From: Taenia hydatigena
Taxonomy: Eukaryota; Platyhelminthes; Cestoda; Cyclophyllidea; Taeniidae
Direction of reading: 5' to 3'
DNA length: 64,000 bases
Assembly (NCBI GenBank): GCA_036345935.2
Contig: JADWOT020001434.1
Coordinates: 1 to 64,000 of the forward strand
In this document: positions 12,025 through 23,011 of the stretch, one piece after another
How positions within the stretch are numbered: position 1 is the first letter of the stretch
Layout: the number at the start of each line of letters is the position of its first letter
The notes under the pieces: model-generated
Databases searched by the model: none
Told to the model about the DNA's origin: nothing
The model's input: only the letters and a program-made list of their open reading frames with translations
Program-made: the position numbers and the translations under genes

Positions 12025-12330
12025 CTAATTTCTGCCTCCTCGAGTGGAGGCATTAAATTGCCTTCAGCGCATTACTTATTGCCATTAAGTAATCGACATG
12101 TGGTTAAAGTAGCAGACTTCTCGACACATTCCTTATGGCTAAATAGTTGTTTAAATATACAGGTTCAACGGTATGATGACCGAACTACCCAAAGTCAGGA
12201 AGCAAGGCAGTACAAAATAAATCTATCTCGAGACGTCTCGAGTGGAGACATTAAATTGCCTCTAGCGCATTACTTATTGCCATCGTACATGTTTCGTCGC
12301 TGCCTCACCTCCAACCGACTTCTCTGAGAT
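12025..12330 (+). repeat. Local direct repeats (R6)
   Basis: Two layers of repetition overlap here. A block of about 60 bases (ending 'cattacttattgcca') occurs at 12025-12085 and again at 12228-12284. A longer block of about 145 bases (12090-12240, starting 'aatcgacatgtgg') occurs again at 13155-13300. The join contains a perfect 16-base palindrome at 12227-12242, CTCGAGACGTCTCGAG. This looks like small tandem and dispersed duplication of non-coding DNA. Confidence 0.6.
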
Positions 12331-12714
12331 TGGTAACAACATATCACAACTTCTTACGAGCAAGCAACTTGAGCATCTACAGGTAGCAGCTTTCTGTCAC
12401 GTCCGCGCTGTCATTGAGGTGGTCCTGATTTAAGGCCTGAAGTTCATGCATTTTAAGAGTAGCTGCACTGAGCTAAGCGACAGTGATAGCCGTTTGTTCC
12501 ATCTAGTGAATCAAAATCCATCAATTAAGGTGAGTCTCACTCTAGCCATGACTCCTGTTAACTCGCATTCTCAGTGAAATAGACTGCATCGAACTGATTG
12601 TACATGATCGTGTTGTCACTTAATTTTGCTTAGGTCATTAGGGCATTAAAGTTACTATGGTACTATTGTACCAATTGCCCTGGAAGTTTTTAAATGCCTA
12701 TTCACGAGGCCAAG

Positions 12715-12900
12715 CGTAGAGTCTTGGAGGTAAAGGACAGTCTACGCTGTAAAGTTCTTTTTAATCACTATGGTCTGTGCTATTTAATAGCTACACATGG
12801 GCCTCACTCATAGTGAAGGGGACGAGATATCTCGAGTGTGCTATCTAGACACCACTTTCGCTGCCAGCCTTCCAAGCATCTATCAATTGGGTTTGCCTTC
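12715..12900 (+). repeat. Repeat R7, copy 1
   Basis: This aligns with 42005-42200 in the same orientation: the blocks 'agtctac', 'aaagttctttt', 'gggcc' and 'gag.gtcatctaaacgcc'-like sequence occur in the same order and spacing. No reading frame is shared. Confidence 0.5.
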
Positions 12901-13154
12901 CAGTCTTTCACCTGGATAATCCGATCCAAGTGCCAAGCCAATAACGAGGTGGTGAGTGGAGGAGACGCATTACTCTACTAATGCTTACCGGGTATCTAGT
13001 GAGTCAGCAGAATCCTCTTAAGTGCGTATGCAATAGAACCACACGTTTCATGCAGTCAGTGCACTTAAGCATCGAAACGTGAAGCAAATAGCAACAACAA
13101 TGGTACATTTTAATCTGACCTGAGGAACGCAGAGAGAATAGGTCTGGTAAATGC

Positions 13155-13300
13155 AATCGACATGTGGTTAAAATAGCAAGCTTCTCGACAAACTCCTTAT
13201 GGCAAAATATTTGTTTAACCACACAGATTCAACACTATGATGACCGAACTACCTAAAGCCAGGAAGCGAGGCAGTGCAAAATGAATCTATTCTAAGACGT
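13155..13300 (+). repeat. Repeat R6, second copy
   Basis: A diverged copy of 12090-12240, about 1.06 kb downstream in the same orientation and beginning with the identical run 'aatcgacatgtggttaaa'. Confidence 0.65.
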
Positions 13301-13930
13301 TTAAAGGGCCTGCTAATTCCGATCAAACATTTACAGTCCGCATCTCACCTGCGAGTAGGCTAAAATCTCTCAATCGTTTGCAGTATATGAAGGCACATGC
13401 TTTGCCTTCCACTTCAATTCGCGCTTTTCCTTCACAGCCATCCTCTAAGTATCTCAGTACAAATTTTCAATATGGCTTTCCCTTGAATTTGGTAGATGTT
13501 AGACCATAAAGGGCACTGCGGAATGATCAGGTATGGTAGCCACGAATAGCGAATATTTAAGGTGACTTCACGATGTGGCTCAACAAATGTCAGGGCTATA
13601 TATTACTGCTTTCAAAATGAACACAATTCCACGCAAAATAAAAATTTTCCACTTGAGTTGGCGGCAATCAACTCAACATCTGAGTAGATTCTAGCCGACA
13701 GCCGAAGTAGAATTAACAGGCCACTAAGTTGCTGAGGAAAAACACGTCATCTCCCACAGCTCGCAGTCTGTGGTTTCACAGGACTCACACACAAACCCCG
13801 CAAGAGTAATTTTGACTCATTGGTTGAGTGATGAAAGGATGACTGGATTGCAGTTCGACAAATAGCAAGGATGGCCGATTCGGCGCGGATGAGGCAATAC
13901 CACAATTTTTGTGAGTCCCTTATAGCCTGA
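13300..13930. other. No gene recognised
   Basis: No coding region or repeat copy was recognised here. Confidence 0.35.
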
Positions 13931-13959
13931 CCGCAAGTTGGTTGAAGTCCAAAAAAATA

Positions 13960-15130
13960 ATTATCCCTTATTTCTTTCTTCACTACTTCCTCTCTTTCCT
14001 CATGCACCTTCCTTCATTCTTCTTTTCTTATTATTTGTATGTAGTGTTTGTAAAAGAAAATGGAAGGGTTCCTTCCTTCCTCCCTCCCCCTCCTTACCTT
14101 TCACTACTATGGTTGTACTCCGCGCCACACTGAGATGCCGCAGATAAATCTTTCAATGCATCTCGTTTTTAAAATGAAAAACCAAAATATTTTATAGAGG
14201 CAGGTCAAACACTCACTCTCTTCTTCATTTATACATTTAGTTTTATCAAATGCTCCTTCACTATTTTTTCCTATCGTCGTTTTTCCTACCAACGCATACA
14301 TGTGATACATGTATTTATTCACCCTTTCCTTACCTCTCTTCCAGCCTCTCACCCAAATCGGTATATATAATAAAATTACTTTCATTCAGATCTCTCTTTT
14401 TGTTCTTCTTGTTTCCTTCTATTTCAATACCCTTTGTTAGTGACAGGGAGTCATTTATCTACCTTTCTACTTTCATTTCTTGTTCGCGTATTGCCGTCTG
14501 TTCCCCTTCATAGCCCTATCCCAGATACTGTTGTTTCAAGTCTCATACACGCATGCATATATCCATCACCGCCTTTTCCTTATCCCATCATCCAACAATC
14601 CCTCCTCCTCTCCTTCCATCCCTCTCTGCCTCCCCACTTCCCACGTCATTGACACAGACAAGCGCTCGCCCTCATCGCAACGCATTCGTTCTCAGCCTTT
14701 TTATTCATTTAATCGTCGTAAACGTCTAGTTTTCCTCCTCCTCTTTTATACTTCTCTTCTTCTCAACTCTTTCTTTCCCCATTCATTCACCTATATTGAT
14801 AATAATAGTAGTAATAATAAAAATGGCTCGAGTAACGACTGAATTTGTGATGGGTGGCTGTCCAATCACGTAGATTAATTGTGTGTAGGGATTACACAGC
14901 TCCGAATTTCGATTATATCGCAACCCTTATGTTTTGACAAGGGAGAACAAGCGGACGTCGTGATTGCACCATCTTTATATAGACGGAAGAAAAGGAAGCA
15001 GTGTATTTACAGTGTTGCACAAACCCCAACATCGTTGTTACACAAAACACCTGTGTTGGCATCTTAAGCCAACTGCAGGTTCTCTTCATCAGTCGCTTAA
15101 TGTGCTCTCCTTTTCTTGTTCGCTTAACCT
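13960..15130. repeat. Pyrimidine-rich tract, repeat R4 (inverted copy)
   Basis: The plus strand is strongly C/T-rich. Its reverse complement aligns with the purine-rich segment at 55560-55880: the 'catgcatatat', 'atccaacaatcc' and 'tttgtctgtgt'-type words occur in mirrored order. Several overlapping frames are open here only because of base composition (Ser/Leu/Pro/Phe-rich), and they are not treated as genes. The tract includes a short ATT/AGT-type triplet run near 14796-14821. Shorter, same-sense relatives of the 55 kb copy lie at 15900-16140 and 32930-33110. Confidence 0.55.
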
Positions 15131-15189
15131 TTTTTTTCAAATTACATTAATCAGGTTTTCGTGTGATCCGATTCTATTCATTTAACTTG

Positions 15190-15890
15190 GTTTAAGCGGG
15201 CAATAGCTCATAGCGGCAATATGCTCAATTTTTGTTAAAATAACATAAAAATGTGCAAATTTTCTAATGCCTTGAATTTGGTTCGACACTACACGAACAT
15301 TAAAATAAGGAATTGGAATATTGCGAAGCGTACATGCTCAAATAGAAAGCATTCATTATTACAAACGGCAAATGATGATGGTCGATAGCTCTATGATTGC
15401 GATTATAATCAAGCGCAAATAACGGGCTAATGTTTGCAAGTTCTGTTTACCTTACAGCTAACCCTTCTTATTTCAGCTGGTTACAGTATTCGATTTGCAT
15501 CGTGCATGTGGGTGCGTAGCACAATGAGCCGAGCTGTGCCTTGCCCATCACTCACGTTGGAACCGCTACCACACAGTCAGTACTTTCATACCACCAGCTG
15601 AGCATTTGTCCCCCAGCATTAATTCAAGGTTCGGGTAGTCGGAGTGAAGGATCCATGAGCATATTCGCCTACGTCCCATATGCTGCTAGTGCTAGTTTTG
15701 TTTCGCATTAATAATGCTCTCAGTCAGGGATCCCTACAACTACTACTCAGAGAGTGTAAGAGAAGGTAAGTGACATGTCTAGTGCACAGGTAAAAGAGGC
15801 GCGACTTAAAGATTGAGATTAGAATTTTGTAAAATAAAAGGCAATCAAAGAGAAAAATGCAAAAAAGGCAAATATATAGGGAGGTAAAGA
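15190..15890. other. No gene recognised
   Basis: No supported feature was seen between the two low-complexity segments. Confidence 0.35.
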
Positions 15891-15899
15891 GAGATGTGA

Positions 15900-16140
15900 G
15901 CAGCACAGGCTGCATTGTCAAGGGAAAAGTGTGAGCAGGATCTGCCCGGCTGGCAGCCCTGATTTCTCCCTTGTTGTTGCTATCTGGTGCATGTGTGACA
16001 ATAAAGGAGGGGAAAATAGGGGTGGTAAATGGGGAAGAGAAAGCTAGAAGACTTCTCTAATGTATAGGCGAATGAATGGACGAAAGAAGGAGTTAAGAAC
16101 AAGAAGAGCGGAAAAGTGGAGCATCCAAATCTTGGGAGTG
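15900..16140. repeat. Purine-rich repeat R4, partial copy
   Basis: This matches 55450-55690 in the same orientation, including 'tggc.gcc.tgatttc.tccct', 'tgacaataaagg' and 'gaatgaatgga.gaa'. The purine-rich part is shared with 32930-33110. It is non-coding, with no terminal repeats seen. Confidence 0.55.
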
Positions 16141-16687
16141 ATGGGTTTTAGTAAATTCGTCCATTTATCATTGCATTTGTGGTGGCAGTCATGAGTTACA
16201 AATCCGTATCACCCTAATCAAATCTTGGCGAATCCTAAGTGAGCTGAATCTAAGCTAGAAAAGGAACAACTGCGAACAAACGGAATCCTTGGCGGTGTCA
16301 GCCATTTCATCCCATTACACGCTTTGCGGATTTCCAAGTGATCGTTAGTCATTATTTGGTCATAAAAGTGAAAGGAGAGACCCTGCTAATCATGCATGTA
16401 TTTGTTTTCTGGTAAAACGAAGTGATCCGAATTTAAGCTAGAATAGAATCAACTGCTACAGAATAGGATCCCTAACGGCATTAGCCATTTCGAGAATCTC
16501 CGACACTTCATCTCAAGTAAATAATTGTTAGTGCTGACGCCATATGTCTTGTCGACTCTGGAGAAATGCTGCATAATTTGCCATCAGGAGGAGGTTTTGA
16601 AACAGCAGTACCTTTAAATTGTCCCTAAGCTATCAAAGCTTTGCTGGACACCCTAATGATTCGGTGTGGATATTGACGTTGCTATTA

Positions 16688-16915
16688 ACGCTGGCAGGAA
16701 ATCGTCTATCCAAAATGACAAACGCTTTTGACGGTAATGAAGGTAATAAAAGACTCGAAGGCAACGAAGCCAGAGACAGCGGTAATAAGAGAGACAGAAA
16801 TGGGATTAAGGATAAACGATCTCAAATGTGGGACAGATTCAAAGCTGGTGTGCCTGATCTGGAAAAAGTGGTCTCGGTCAGATATATGTTGCAGCACCTA
16901 CTGACTTCGTCCTAA
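16688..16915 (+). CDS. Possible exon with charged internal repeats, weakly supported
   Basis: After a possible acceptor (ctggcag, exon from 16699) an open frame continues to a TAA at 16915. It contains Gly-Asn-rich short repeats (DGNEGNKR, EGNEARDSGNKRDRNG) followed by KAGVPDLEKVVSV. The triplets behind these repeats are themselves repetitive (ggtaat, ggcaac), so the pattern could reflect simple-sequence expansion. The last 50 bases overlap repeat R3, whose other copy at 3.1 kb is not open in this frame. No ATG start with a good context is visible. I cannot assign a function. Confidence 0.2.
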   Translation, partial: TLAGNRLSKMTNAFDGNEGNKRLEGNEARDSGNKRDRNGIKDKRSQMWDRFKAGVPDLEKVVSVRYMLQHLLTSS

Positions 16916-18080
16916 TTCCTACCACACCCATTGCTCGAACTGAAATTGGTCTCGTTGGGAGGTAGGGAAGGTGAATCAACTGCTGCACAGATGCACTTGA
17001 TTAAGGTGCAAAGCACACCCTTGCATCTGCATTTCCATGACTGAAAGTGTAGCTCGTGTCTGATGTACGCCCATAACTGTACGCCAATGGAAGCTTTCCT
17101 ATATCTTCGCAATACCTGCAATCGCATGAAGATGCCTCTTTTCCATGCTTTCTCATAGCTGGTAAAAATAGGTAGATAGTAGCGGAAGATATTAGCGCAC
17201 GAATTGACAGATGTGTGGATCAAGTGGCAGTGGTCATTAACCTCGCAGCGAGCTCTACATTTCGTGGGTATCGTGCAAAGGTAACCACTTGAATGTCGCA
17301 AATGCAGCAAAGTGAAACTGCTTCCATTCGTGTGTGCAATTCAGCTGCCTTGATCCAAGACAGTGCATGCACTAGTGAGCATTCGCATCATAATACTCTC
17401 AATCAGCGCAGAAATCGAATTGCGAAAGCCCTCAAAGACGGCCACATATCAGCGCAGTTGATCCCACTACATCGATCGCAGTCCATTCTGGAAACGAATG
17501 AACAGCGCATCGGAAACTATCGTAAAATCGCACACGAAAAAATTTTCCTGCGAGAACCATTAACAGAACCGGTAATCGCTATTTGGAAACTTGCAAATTG
17601 ATGCCTTTCAAGTGCTTGAAGCATTTATTTTCCAAAAAGCTCTGTGCCAATGCTTCAATAAACCCGTTTAATCCCAATAATTTCAAGCAAAAAAATGACG
17701 ACTTCAGTCCTAAAATTTTATTATGCACTTTACTGTAATATGGCCATTTTCGTATTGACAAGATCCCGTGAGCAACTCCACAAAAGCTTACATAAGGGTA
17801 ACGCCTGAATCTCAGGGAGTATGGTTGGGAAGTTTATGATTGTCTCCCTAATTATTGGCGCATAGGCGACTACTTTCACACGCGAGTAGAGCTTCCGATT
17901 ACATGCTTTCCTCATCTCTACCTCACGTGCAGCCAATGTTTCCCATCCTTACCTCATTCCATTGCTTGTAACTACACTCGCATGCACAAACGCGCCTAGC
18001 CATTTTTGAGAGAGGTAAGCACACTCAACACGTGAGAGGGCGATTTCTTCCCATTAAGCATGCACAGGTGACGGAATCAG
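16870..18080 (+). repeat. Repeat R3, copy 2
   Basis: This is the longest copy. The left part aligns with 3085-4040 and the right part (about 17440-18080) with the minus strand of 60480-61107. The frame 17293-17601 contains IPLHRSQ, LETN and IAH followed by sequence that parallels the frame in copy 3 (IPLHRSQ, LETNNQHI, IAHKK). The right end abuts arm A of the inverted duplication. Confidence 0.65.
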
Positions 18081-19891
18081 TAAAGGAGCAAGTTAAGGGA
18101 GGGCAGAAAGAGAGAAAGGAGATGGCACGATGAGTAGATGTGAGAAAGAGGGAAGGCCGAAGAGAGGGAAGTAAATAGAACCTCTACTAATGTCAGTGAA
18201 AATCCAGGTCTCATCCCACTCTTCTGCTTGTTTGATCGGTCCAAGTCTAGCTACCCCGCTTAATCACACAGGCTCTAACTCTTTACTATTGCAGCATCAA
18301 CCAATTCGAAATGTTTGCGCTCCGCACTACAATGGAACTAAAGTTAATGCTTGATTTTATCCATAGAGTCAGTTATACAACCGTAACTCATCTCACATCC
18401 ACCTAGACGCATACCACCTCCTTCGCGAGAAGAATTAAACTGTCTAGACGAAGGTCTGACTGCAGGAACAGCAAACGCCGACGATTTTTGCACCATCTGC
18501 AATGAACGAATGAATGCAGCAAAGTCTCATGTAGCGAATTGGTCGAAAATTGTGTCACGTGTTCGTGACGTGAGGCACAACTAGTATTGAAAGGTAATGG
18601 TTGTGGAAGGGTTGTGCATTCATGCTATCCACGTAGGCTTTACCGCTGTCATGCATACCCACGCCGTTAGTAGACGTATTAGGTTATCGATCGCACTCAC
18701 TTAACAGCATACAATGCGAGTCACTCACTTACGAGATGCTCCCTGTCCTCCAGATAATTCCGTAGTCACCGATACATGACTTCCGAGAAGTGTGGGCCAT
18801 TTTGCCAAAATGGTGTCCCCCATCAATCAAGTTCAACATTGCAAATCTCCTTTTTGTGACAAAACGAACGTACACCACCACTGCTTGGGAGGCTGATAAT
18901 GCATGCCCAGTTCCCAAACTTGCCCATGGTTCGGTTCAACCAAATAATTGCGTTTCAAAATCCGAATTCTTGGTGGTGTTGGCAATGCGTATGTATCTTC
19001 AGAGAACGTAGAAACGACAGCACTGTTTCTGACACCTCACTATGCGAATGAATGAACCCATGAGAGCTGATGCTCAGCCAGGAGTTTAGCTGTTTCGGTG
19101 CATGGTCCTGCTAGTCAGTCATTTAACCATTTATCGGACTGCTCATTTAAATCTGACTAGCTGGCCATCAAATGTGACCGTAAATGCTGATAAACCAGGC
19201 ACTGTCAACTTGCGCCGCATCTTACTGATAATTATACGTAGTGAATATGATAGCACAATGAAGTGGTCGACTATCGCGATCTTAACTCTCACCTAAACCA
19301 CCGATGTACATGCTCTCCTGATGACGTGATATTAGAATGGCAAGTTGGTGCATGGACTCTAAAATAATTTCCAAATGGAGTATGCAACACTTACATGGGC
19401 AGCTAAGCCAGGTGCAAGCTAAAATATTGAACGCCTCAAGCAAAAGCAACTGGCATACTTACTCACGCAGGCTTATCAGGTTCCTGAAAATGTTGTGTGC
19501 CACCCCGTTTTGCGCTGAGATACCAGCTTTATGGTAATTAAACCTACCTCGCCCGTGCTTTTAGTGATTCTAGAAGGAAGTGCAGAGCACAAGAGACTAA
19601 ATCAAGTAGGCTATATTTTTAATCAGTTGGTTTTAGACACAGATGATTTAAAGGAGTGAAATAGTGAGAGTCCTAATTTCAAATGTTCGGTAACCTACGC
19701 ACCATCTTTCGCATCTTGCTGACACACATGATTTGGGGTTAGCTTTGGTCCTGATTTGAAGTCTAATGATGATTGCAACTCCGGATCATAACTCGTAACG
19801 CTCGCCGAATCTAAGTTGATGCCCTCACATTTGCAAAACATTTAGAGAGCGTAAGTTAGTCACTAGGAGGCAAAATCAACGTTGTCCAACT

Positions 19892-20076
19892 TTAGAAACT
19901 ACATTTCACAGTCTTTAACGTGAACTCAGCATGTTTATTGACCAGTGTAAAGCGGTGAGTCAATTCACAATTCGAATTTGATGTTGGGAGGTGAGCAGCC
20001 TGGACTGAGGCAGAAAAAGTGGGTCTCGGTGTCTGCGAGTGCACGCCTCCAGAAGCCACGCGTGTAGCTATGCGGT
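19892..20076 (-). pseudogene. Downstream exon of the arm A gene, acceptor lost
   Basis: On the minus strand this frame encodes a peptide with GVHSQTPR, LPTSNSNCELTHRFT and EFTLKT, and it ends in a stop at 19892. The same peptide is conserved in arm B at 52779-52999 (GVHSQTPRLTF, NCELTHRFT, EFTLRT). In arm B the exon follows a proper acceptor, tttttctgcag. Here the AG has become GG (changed base at 20078), so normal splicing into this exon would fail. Conservation of the peptide with matching boundaries is good evidence that it is a coding exon of the duplicated gene. The sequence belongs to no family I can name. Confidence 0.5.
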
Positions 20077-20440
20077 CCGCAGAAAAGCAAACGAAGTCAG
20101 GAGTGTCTAGTCGCCTAAACAAGCATTCTATCTGACCGACTACTTAAGCCATATAATGTCAGCGAACAGCCTCTGCTGTATCAAATATGCATTTCAAAAT
20201 TATTAGTACCTAGAAAATCTTATTCTCGCACTCAGTGATTAAATGTTGAGAAAGACGCATCATTATAGTCGACAAAACGCGAGCTAATGTATTTTCCATA
20301 GCCTCGTGATTCCAAATCACTTTTACTTTTTTCCCAACCCACCCACTGCATCCATAAAATGAGTAGGCTTCTCAAGTATTATTGCATATTGTTAATTATG
20401 AAAGCTTTTCAACATTATACCATATGTCGTCATAGACGGG

Positions 20441-21261
20441 CTAATCATGAAGTGCATGAGCGCGTGAAGCTCCACTCCTTCTCCATATGACATGCAGACA
20501 GGCCCACTGTACCATCTCCACTAAATTGATCGTCCAATCGTTTCGCAACCTGTTGCACCAAATGCGATAACTATCAGATAACTCGTACAAAGGGCGAAAG
20601 TATAAGCCATTTACGGCCTCAAACATCTTTTGCATGCAGTCCAAGTTTGGGTAGAGATCTAACGGTTGCCACATCGAGCCTGTCACTACAATCGTTTGTT
20701 TGGACGTGAAGGCACCGGCTACGGCACTCAGATGTCCACAGTCCTGATGTTCAAAATCCGGGTAATCAAGATATAAAATGACGCAGTCATAATCGCTCAG
20801 CTGCATCCCTTCTCTTCCTTCTCTACCCTCTTCAGACCATTTACTCATGTCTTGTACGGTGCCACCTGCTGTCCTAAAAAATGGATTCCACTGGTTTGAA
20901 AAGTTGGGAACATCCGCAGACACGTCCAAGCAGAGACGAGTGGAGGAAGCAGAGCGCAGTACTGGCAAATTGCATTTGTAGCGTTTCATTCCGTATGGTG
21001 ACATTCTTTTGCAACGCCATGGCGTGGTGATCAAACAGCTAATTAAAGTTTGTGCATCAGCAGGAAACACACTCGACGCGAGGCACGAAATAACTCCTCT
21101 GCGTTATTGTAATACTTTCTTGCGTAATCAAAATATTGGGGGCAGACCTCGGGGTTTGTTAAGAAGAGCATCCTGCAGAGGTATGCGTCCACCCATTTCA
21201 TGTCCTTTGCGCTGTGGTGAATACTAAGATTTTGATCAAGTCGTTCGTTCGTTGATTCCTC
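20441..21261 (-). pseudogene. Main exon of a Cys-rich protein, arm A copy (one frameshift)
   Basis: The exon begins after the acceptor ttttag, with GAG GAA TCA (EESTNERL), and runs to a TGA at 20441. It is open over about 270 codons except for one missing base near 21084, visible because arm B keeps it (GTCCTC against G-CCTC). Motifs: KDMKWVDAYLCRMLF, CPQYFDYARKYY, ISCLITTPWRCK, then DYDCVILYLDYPDF, DCGHLSAVAGAF and IWCNRLRNDW. The predicted protein has many Cys and Trp and looks like a globular extracellular or lumenal domain. The part after the frameshift alone is 209 codons, longer than expected by chance. I considered cestode gp50-type surface antigens and glypicans but cannot confirm either. 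Confidence 0.5.
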
Positions 21262-22124
21262 CTAAAACGGTACTCCTCATAGTAAGTCCAGCAACCTTCA
21301 GAGACGAAATGGATATGAAAGGGACTTAGTAATGACAAGAAACGGATGTAAAGTTAACCGGACCCACCTCAGACATCACCACACAAAATCTGATGGAAAC
21401 TGTCCAAATGAAGCCTAATCCGGTTCTAATCACATCTCTCATCTAGCCAATCAGCAAAGCTTAATGACCAACTAAGATTCTCAGGTGATACTTAGATCTG
21501 TTTGGAAGGACGTGTGCAATCTTTAAATGCACACTCTGCAATTTATAATGATATTATGTCGACATATTAATCATTAGTGGAAAACCTGTCGAATTTCAAA
21601 AGTCATTTTTGGAGCATAAAGCATTAAAATATTAAATTACCTTGTGAGGTGATTAGAGAATCGATGGGAAGCAGGTGTTGCTGATACAACACAGGACGTA
21701 GGCGAATATAATCATGGACAGGTATGCATACACACCTATAAGATGTTGGCCAAACTAATGCATATTACAAAGTGTGTGCCTTTGCATCGCTTTAGAAAGC
21801 GGGTCAACATTAACATACGTTGTTGTCAGTAGCCACAGCTTGAAGTGTGATTCTCACTGGTGCTTAATTTTCTATCATCTATAGTCACTACTTTTGGTTG
21901 GGTGGCTGCTTCTTGTTGCTTGTTATTGCTGCGGATCTCACCCTTTACCAGTGTTGTCCGTCCTACTTGCACCATTCTCTGTCTTTCGTGCACATGCACA
22001 AGCATTTAAAGTCACTCCCTTCTAACCTCCTAATTGAAGCTATGCGCGCGCTTTTGTTGAAATGAAGTCACGTCATCCATTTAACCTCGCTGAAATTAGC
22101 ACTAAGTAGGTAGTATTTGCTTGC

Positions 22125-22204
22125 TGGTTTTTGTTTTTAACCAATCTATCGCTACCTCTGTGGCTGATTTCCTGTGTTCGTACATGTCAAGCTTACTGAA
22201 GTTG
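22125..22204 (+). CDS. Possible signal-peptide exon, tandem unit 1
   Basis: The frame reads CLLVFVFNQSIATSVADFL and then SSLLKL, followed by a possible donor TTG|GTGCGT. The second tandem unit has the matching CLLVFVFYQFAATSVADFL at 24086-24145. A hydrophobic core followed by a small-residue cleavage-like site is conserved between the two. In unit 2 the donor base is changed (ATGTGT). No in-frame ATG is visible close upstream in unit 1; in unit 2 one lies at 24031. Exact boundaries are uncertain. Confidence 0.3.
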
Positions 22205-22236
22205 GTGCGTTGAGCTTATAGTTTTTTTGCCATTAG

Positions 22237-22373
22237 GTGATGAAAGACCTGATTTCCACGACACTGACGTTTCCTACTTGAGGATAACAAAAAACGACAA
22301 TCATTTGTATCTTTATAGGAGTCAGTTGGAGCTTGTCCCCAAACAACGGCACGTTGAATCGCAGTATAGTTAA
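22237..22373 (+). CDS. Possible exon, tandem unit 1
   Basis: After a good acceptor (gtttttttgccattag) the frame beginning GT|GAT GAA AGA reads DERPDFHDTDVSYLRI, then DNHLYLYRSQLELVPKQ, and ends at a TAA 45 codons on. The composition is like a folded protein and not simple sequence. The phase does not join cleanly to the signal-like exon at 22125-22204, so the two may not belong to the same transcript. The equivalent in unit 2 (24197 onward) is broken by an insertion and stops. The family is unknown. Confidence 0.3.
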
Positions 22374-22474
22374 AGGTGAAAATGATTTGAGAACTCAATG
22401 ATAATGTTCTTGACATTCAAATATGATTGATCGGAGGGGTCAGTCGTCCATAATAGACTAGATGAAAGTGTCCT

Positions 22475-23011
22475 ATGACTTCTCTTCAGCTGCCTTCGAT
22501 CTCTACTTCTACTGCCATTTTCGAAGTCCTCGCACTTCGGTTTGTTGTCGCACTTTGCCAACAAAATTCATCAACGCACTTGACATGCGGTGCTGGTGGT
22601 ACTATGGGTGATTGCATGTTGGTGGATGCGTTGGACGACAGAGGGGCGGGCAGTAGTCGAGAGGAGGGACAAAGGCATTCTCACTACGAACAAGTCAACT
22701 CATCATTAACATATCCAGACACCTTCACAGTCGCACTGCCACTTGTACTAATGTGAGCAATACAGTGTTGCTGAAGACAACAATGCCGTTTGTTTGCAGT
22801 GAGTGTGTGTATGAAGGGATTTGACGGACAGAGTTACGCCCGAGGCCAGTGTGTCCCTTACACCACCATCTCATGCCCCTCCGCTGAGCCTAATCCCAGT
22901 AGCGCAGAAGCAGCCGGATCTCGAGACGAAGTGCAAAGAAGCTTAGATAGGTATTTTCTAGCTGGATGCAGTCAGAATGAAGCCTGTAAGAACTTTTTCA
23001 GGTTTGCATAG
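22475..23011 (+). CDS. Two open segments separated by a possible 47-base intron
   Basis: An open frame from 22475 ends close to a donor (AAT|GTGAGC at 22753). An acceptor, ttgtttgcag, follows at 22799. From 22800 one frame stays open to TAG at 23011 and is Cys-rich: CMKGFDGQSYARGQCVPY, CPSAEPNPSS, LAGCSQNEACKNFFRF. The donor and acceptor give a 47-base intron, but joining in the upstream frame leads into a different, soon-stopped frame. The true upstream partner is therefore unresolved. In unit 2 both splice sites are mutated (24483 G to A, 24528 A to G). Confidence 0.3.

Larger units (their letters stand above)
18180..21660 (-). repeat. Inverted duplication, arm A
   Basis: The reverse complement of this segment aligns collinearly with 51230-54640. 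I matched blocks along the whole length: near 18430, 18840-18960, 19100-19270, 19900-20130, 20440-21270, 21430-21500 and 21580-21660 against their mirrored partners. The arms are clearly diverged (many substitutions and small gaps), so this is an old duplication and not an assembly artefact. The left end also matches repeat R2 and continues in the partial copy at 46990-47520. The arm carries a two-exon gene remnant on its minus strand. Confidence 0.8.

Noticed and set aside
13942..14842. Several Ser/Leu/Pro/Phe-rich frames
   Set aside because: They are open because the strand is almost all pyrimidine; the mirrored repeat copy at 55-56 kb gives unrelated peptides.
20441..21261. Naming the Cys-rich gene as a gp50-type antigen or glypican
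   Set aside because: The overall look (many Cys and Trp, likely extracellular) is suggestive, but I could not match any defining motif without a search.
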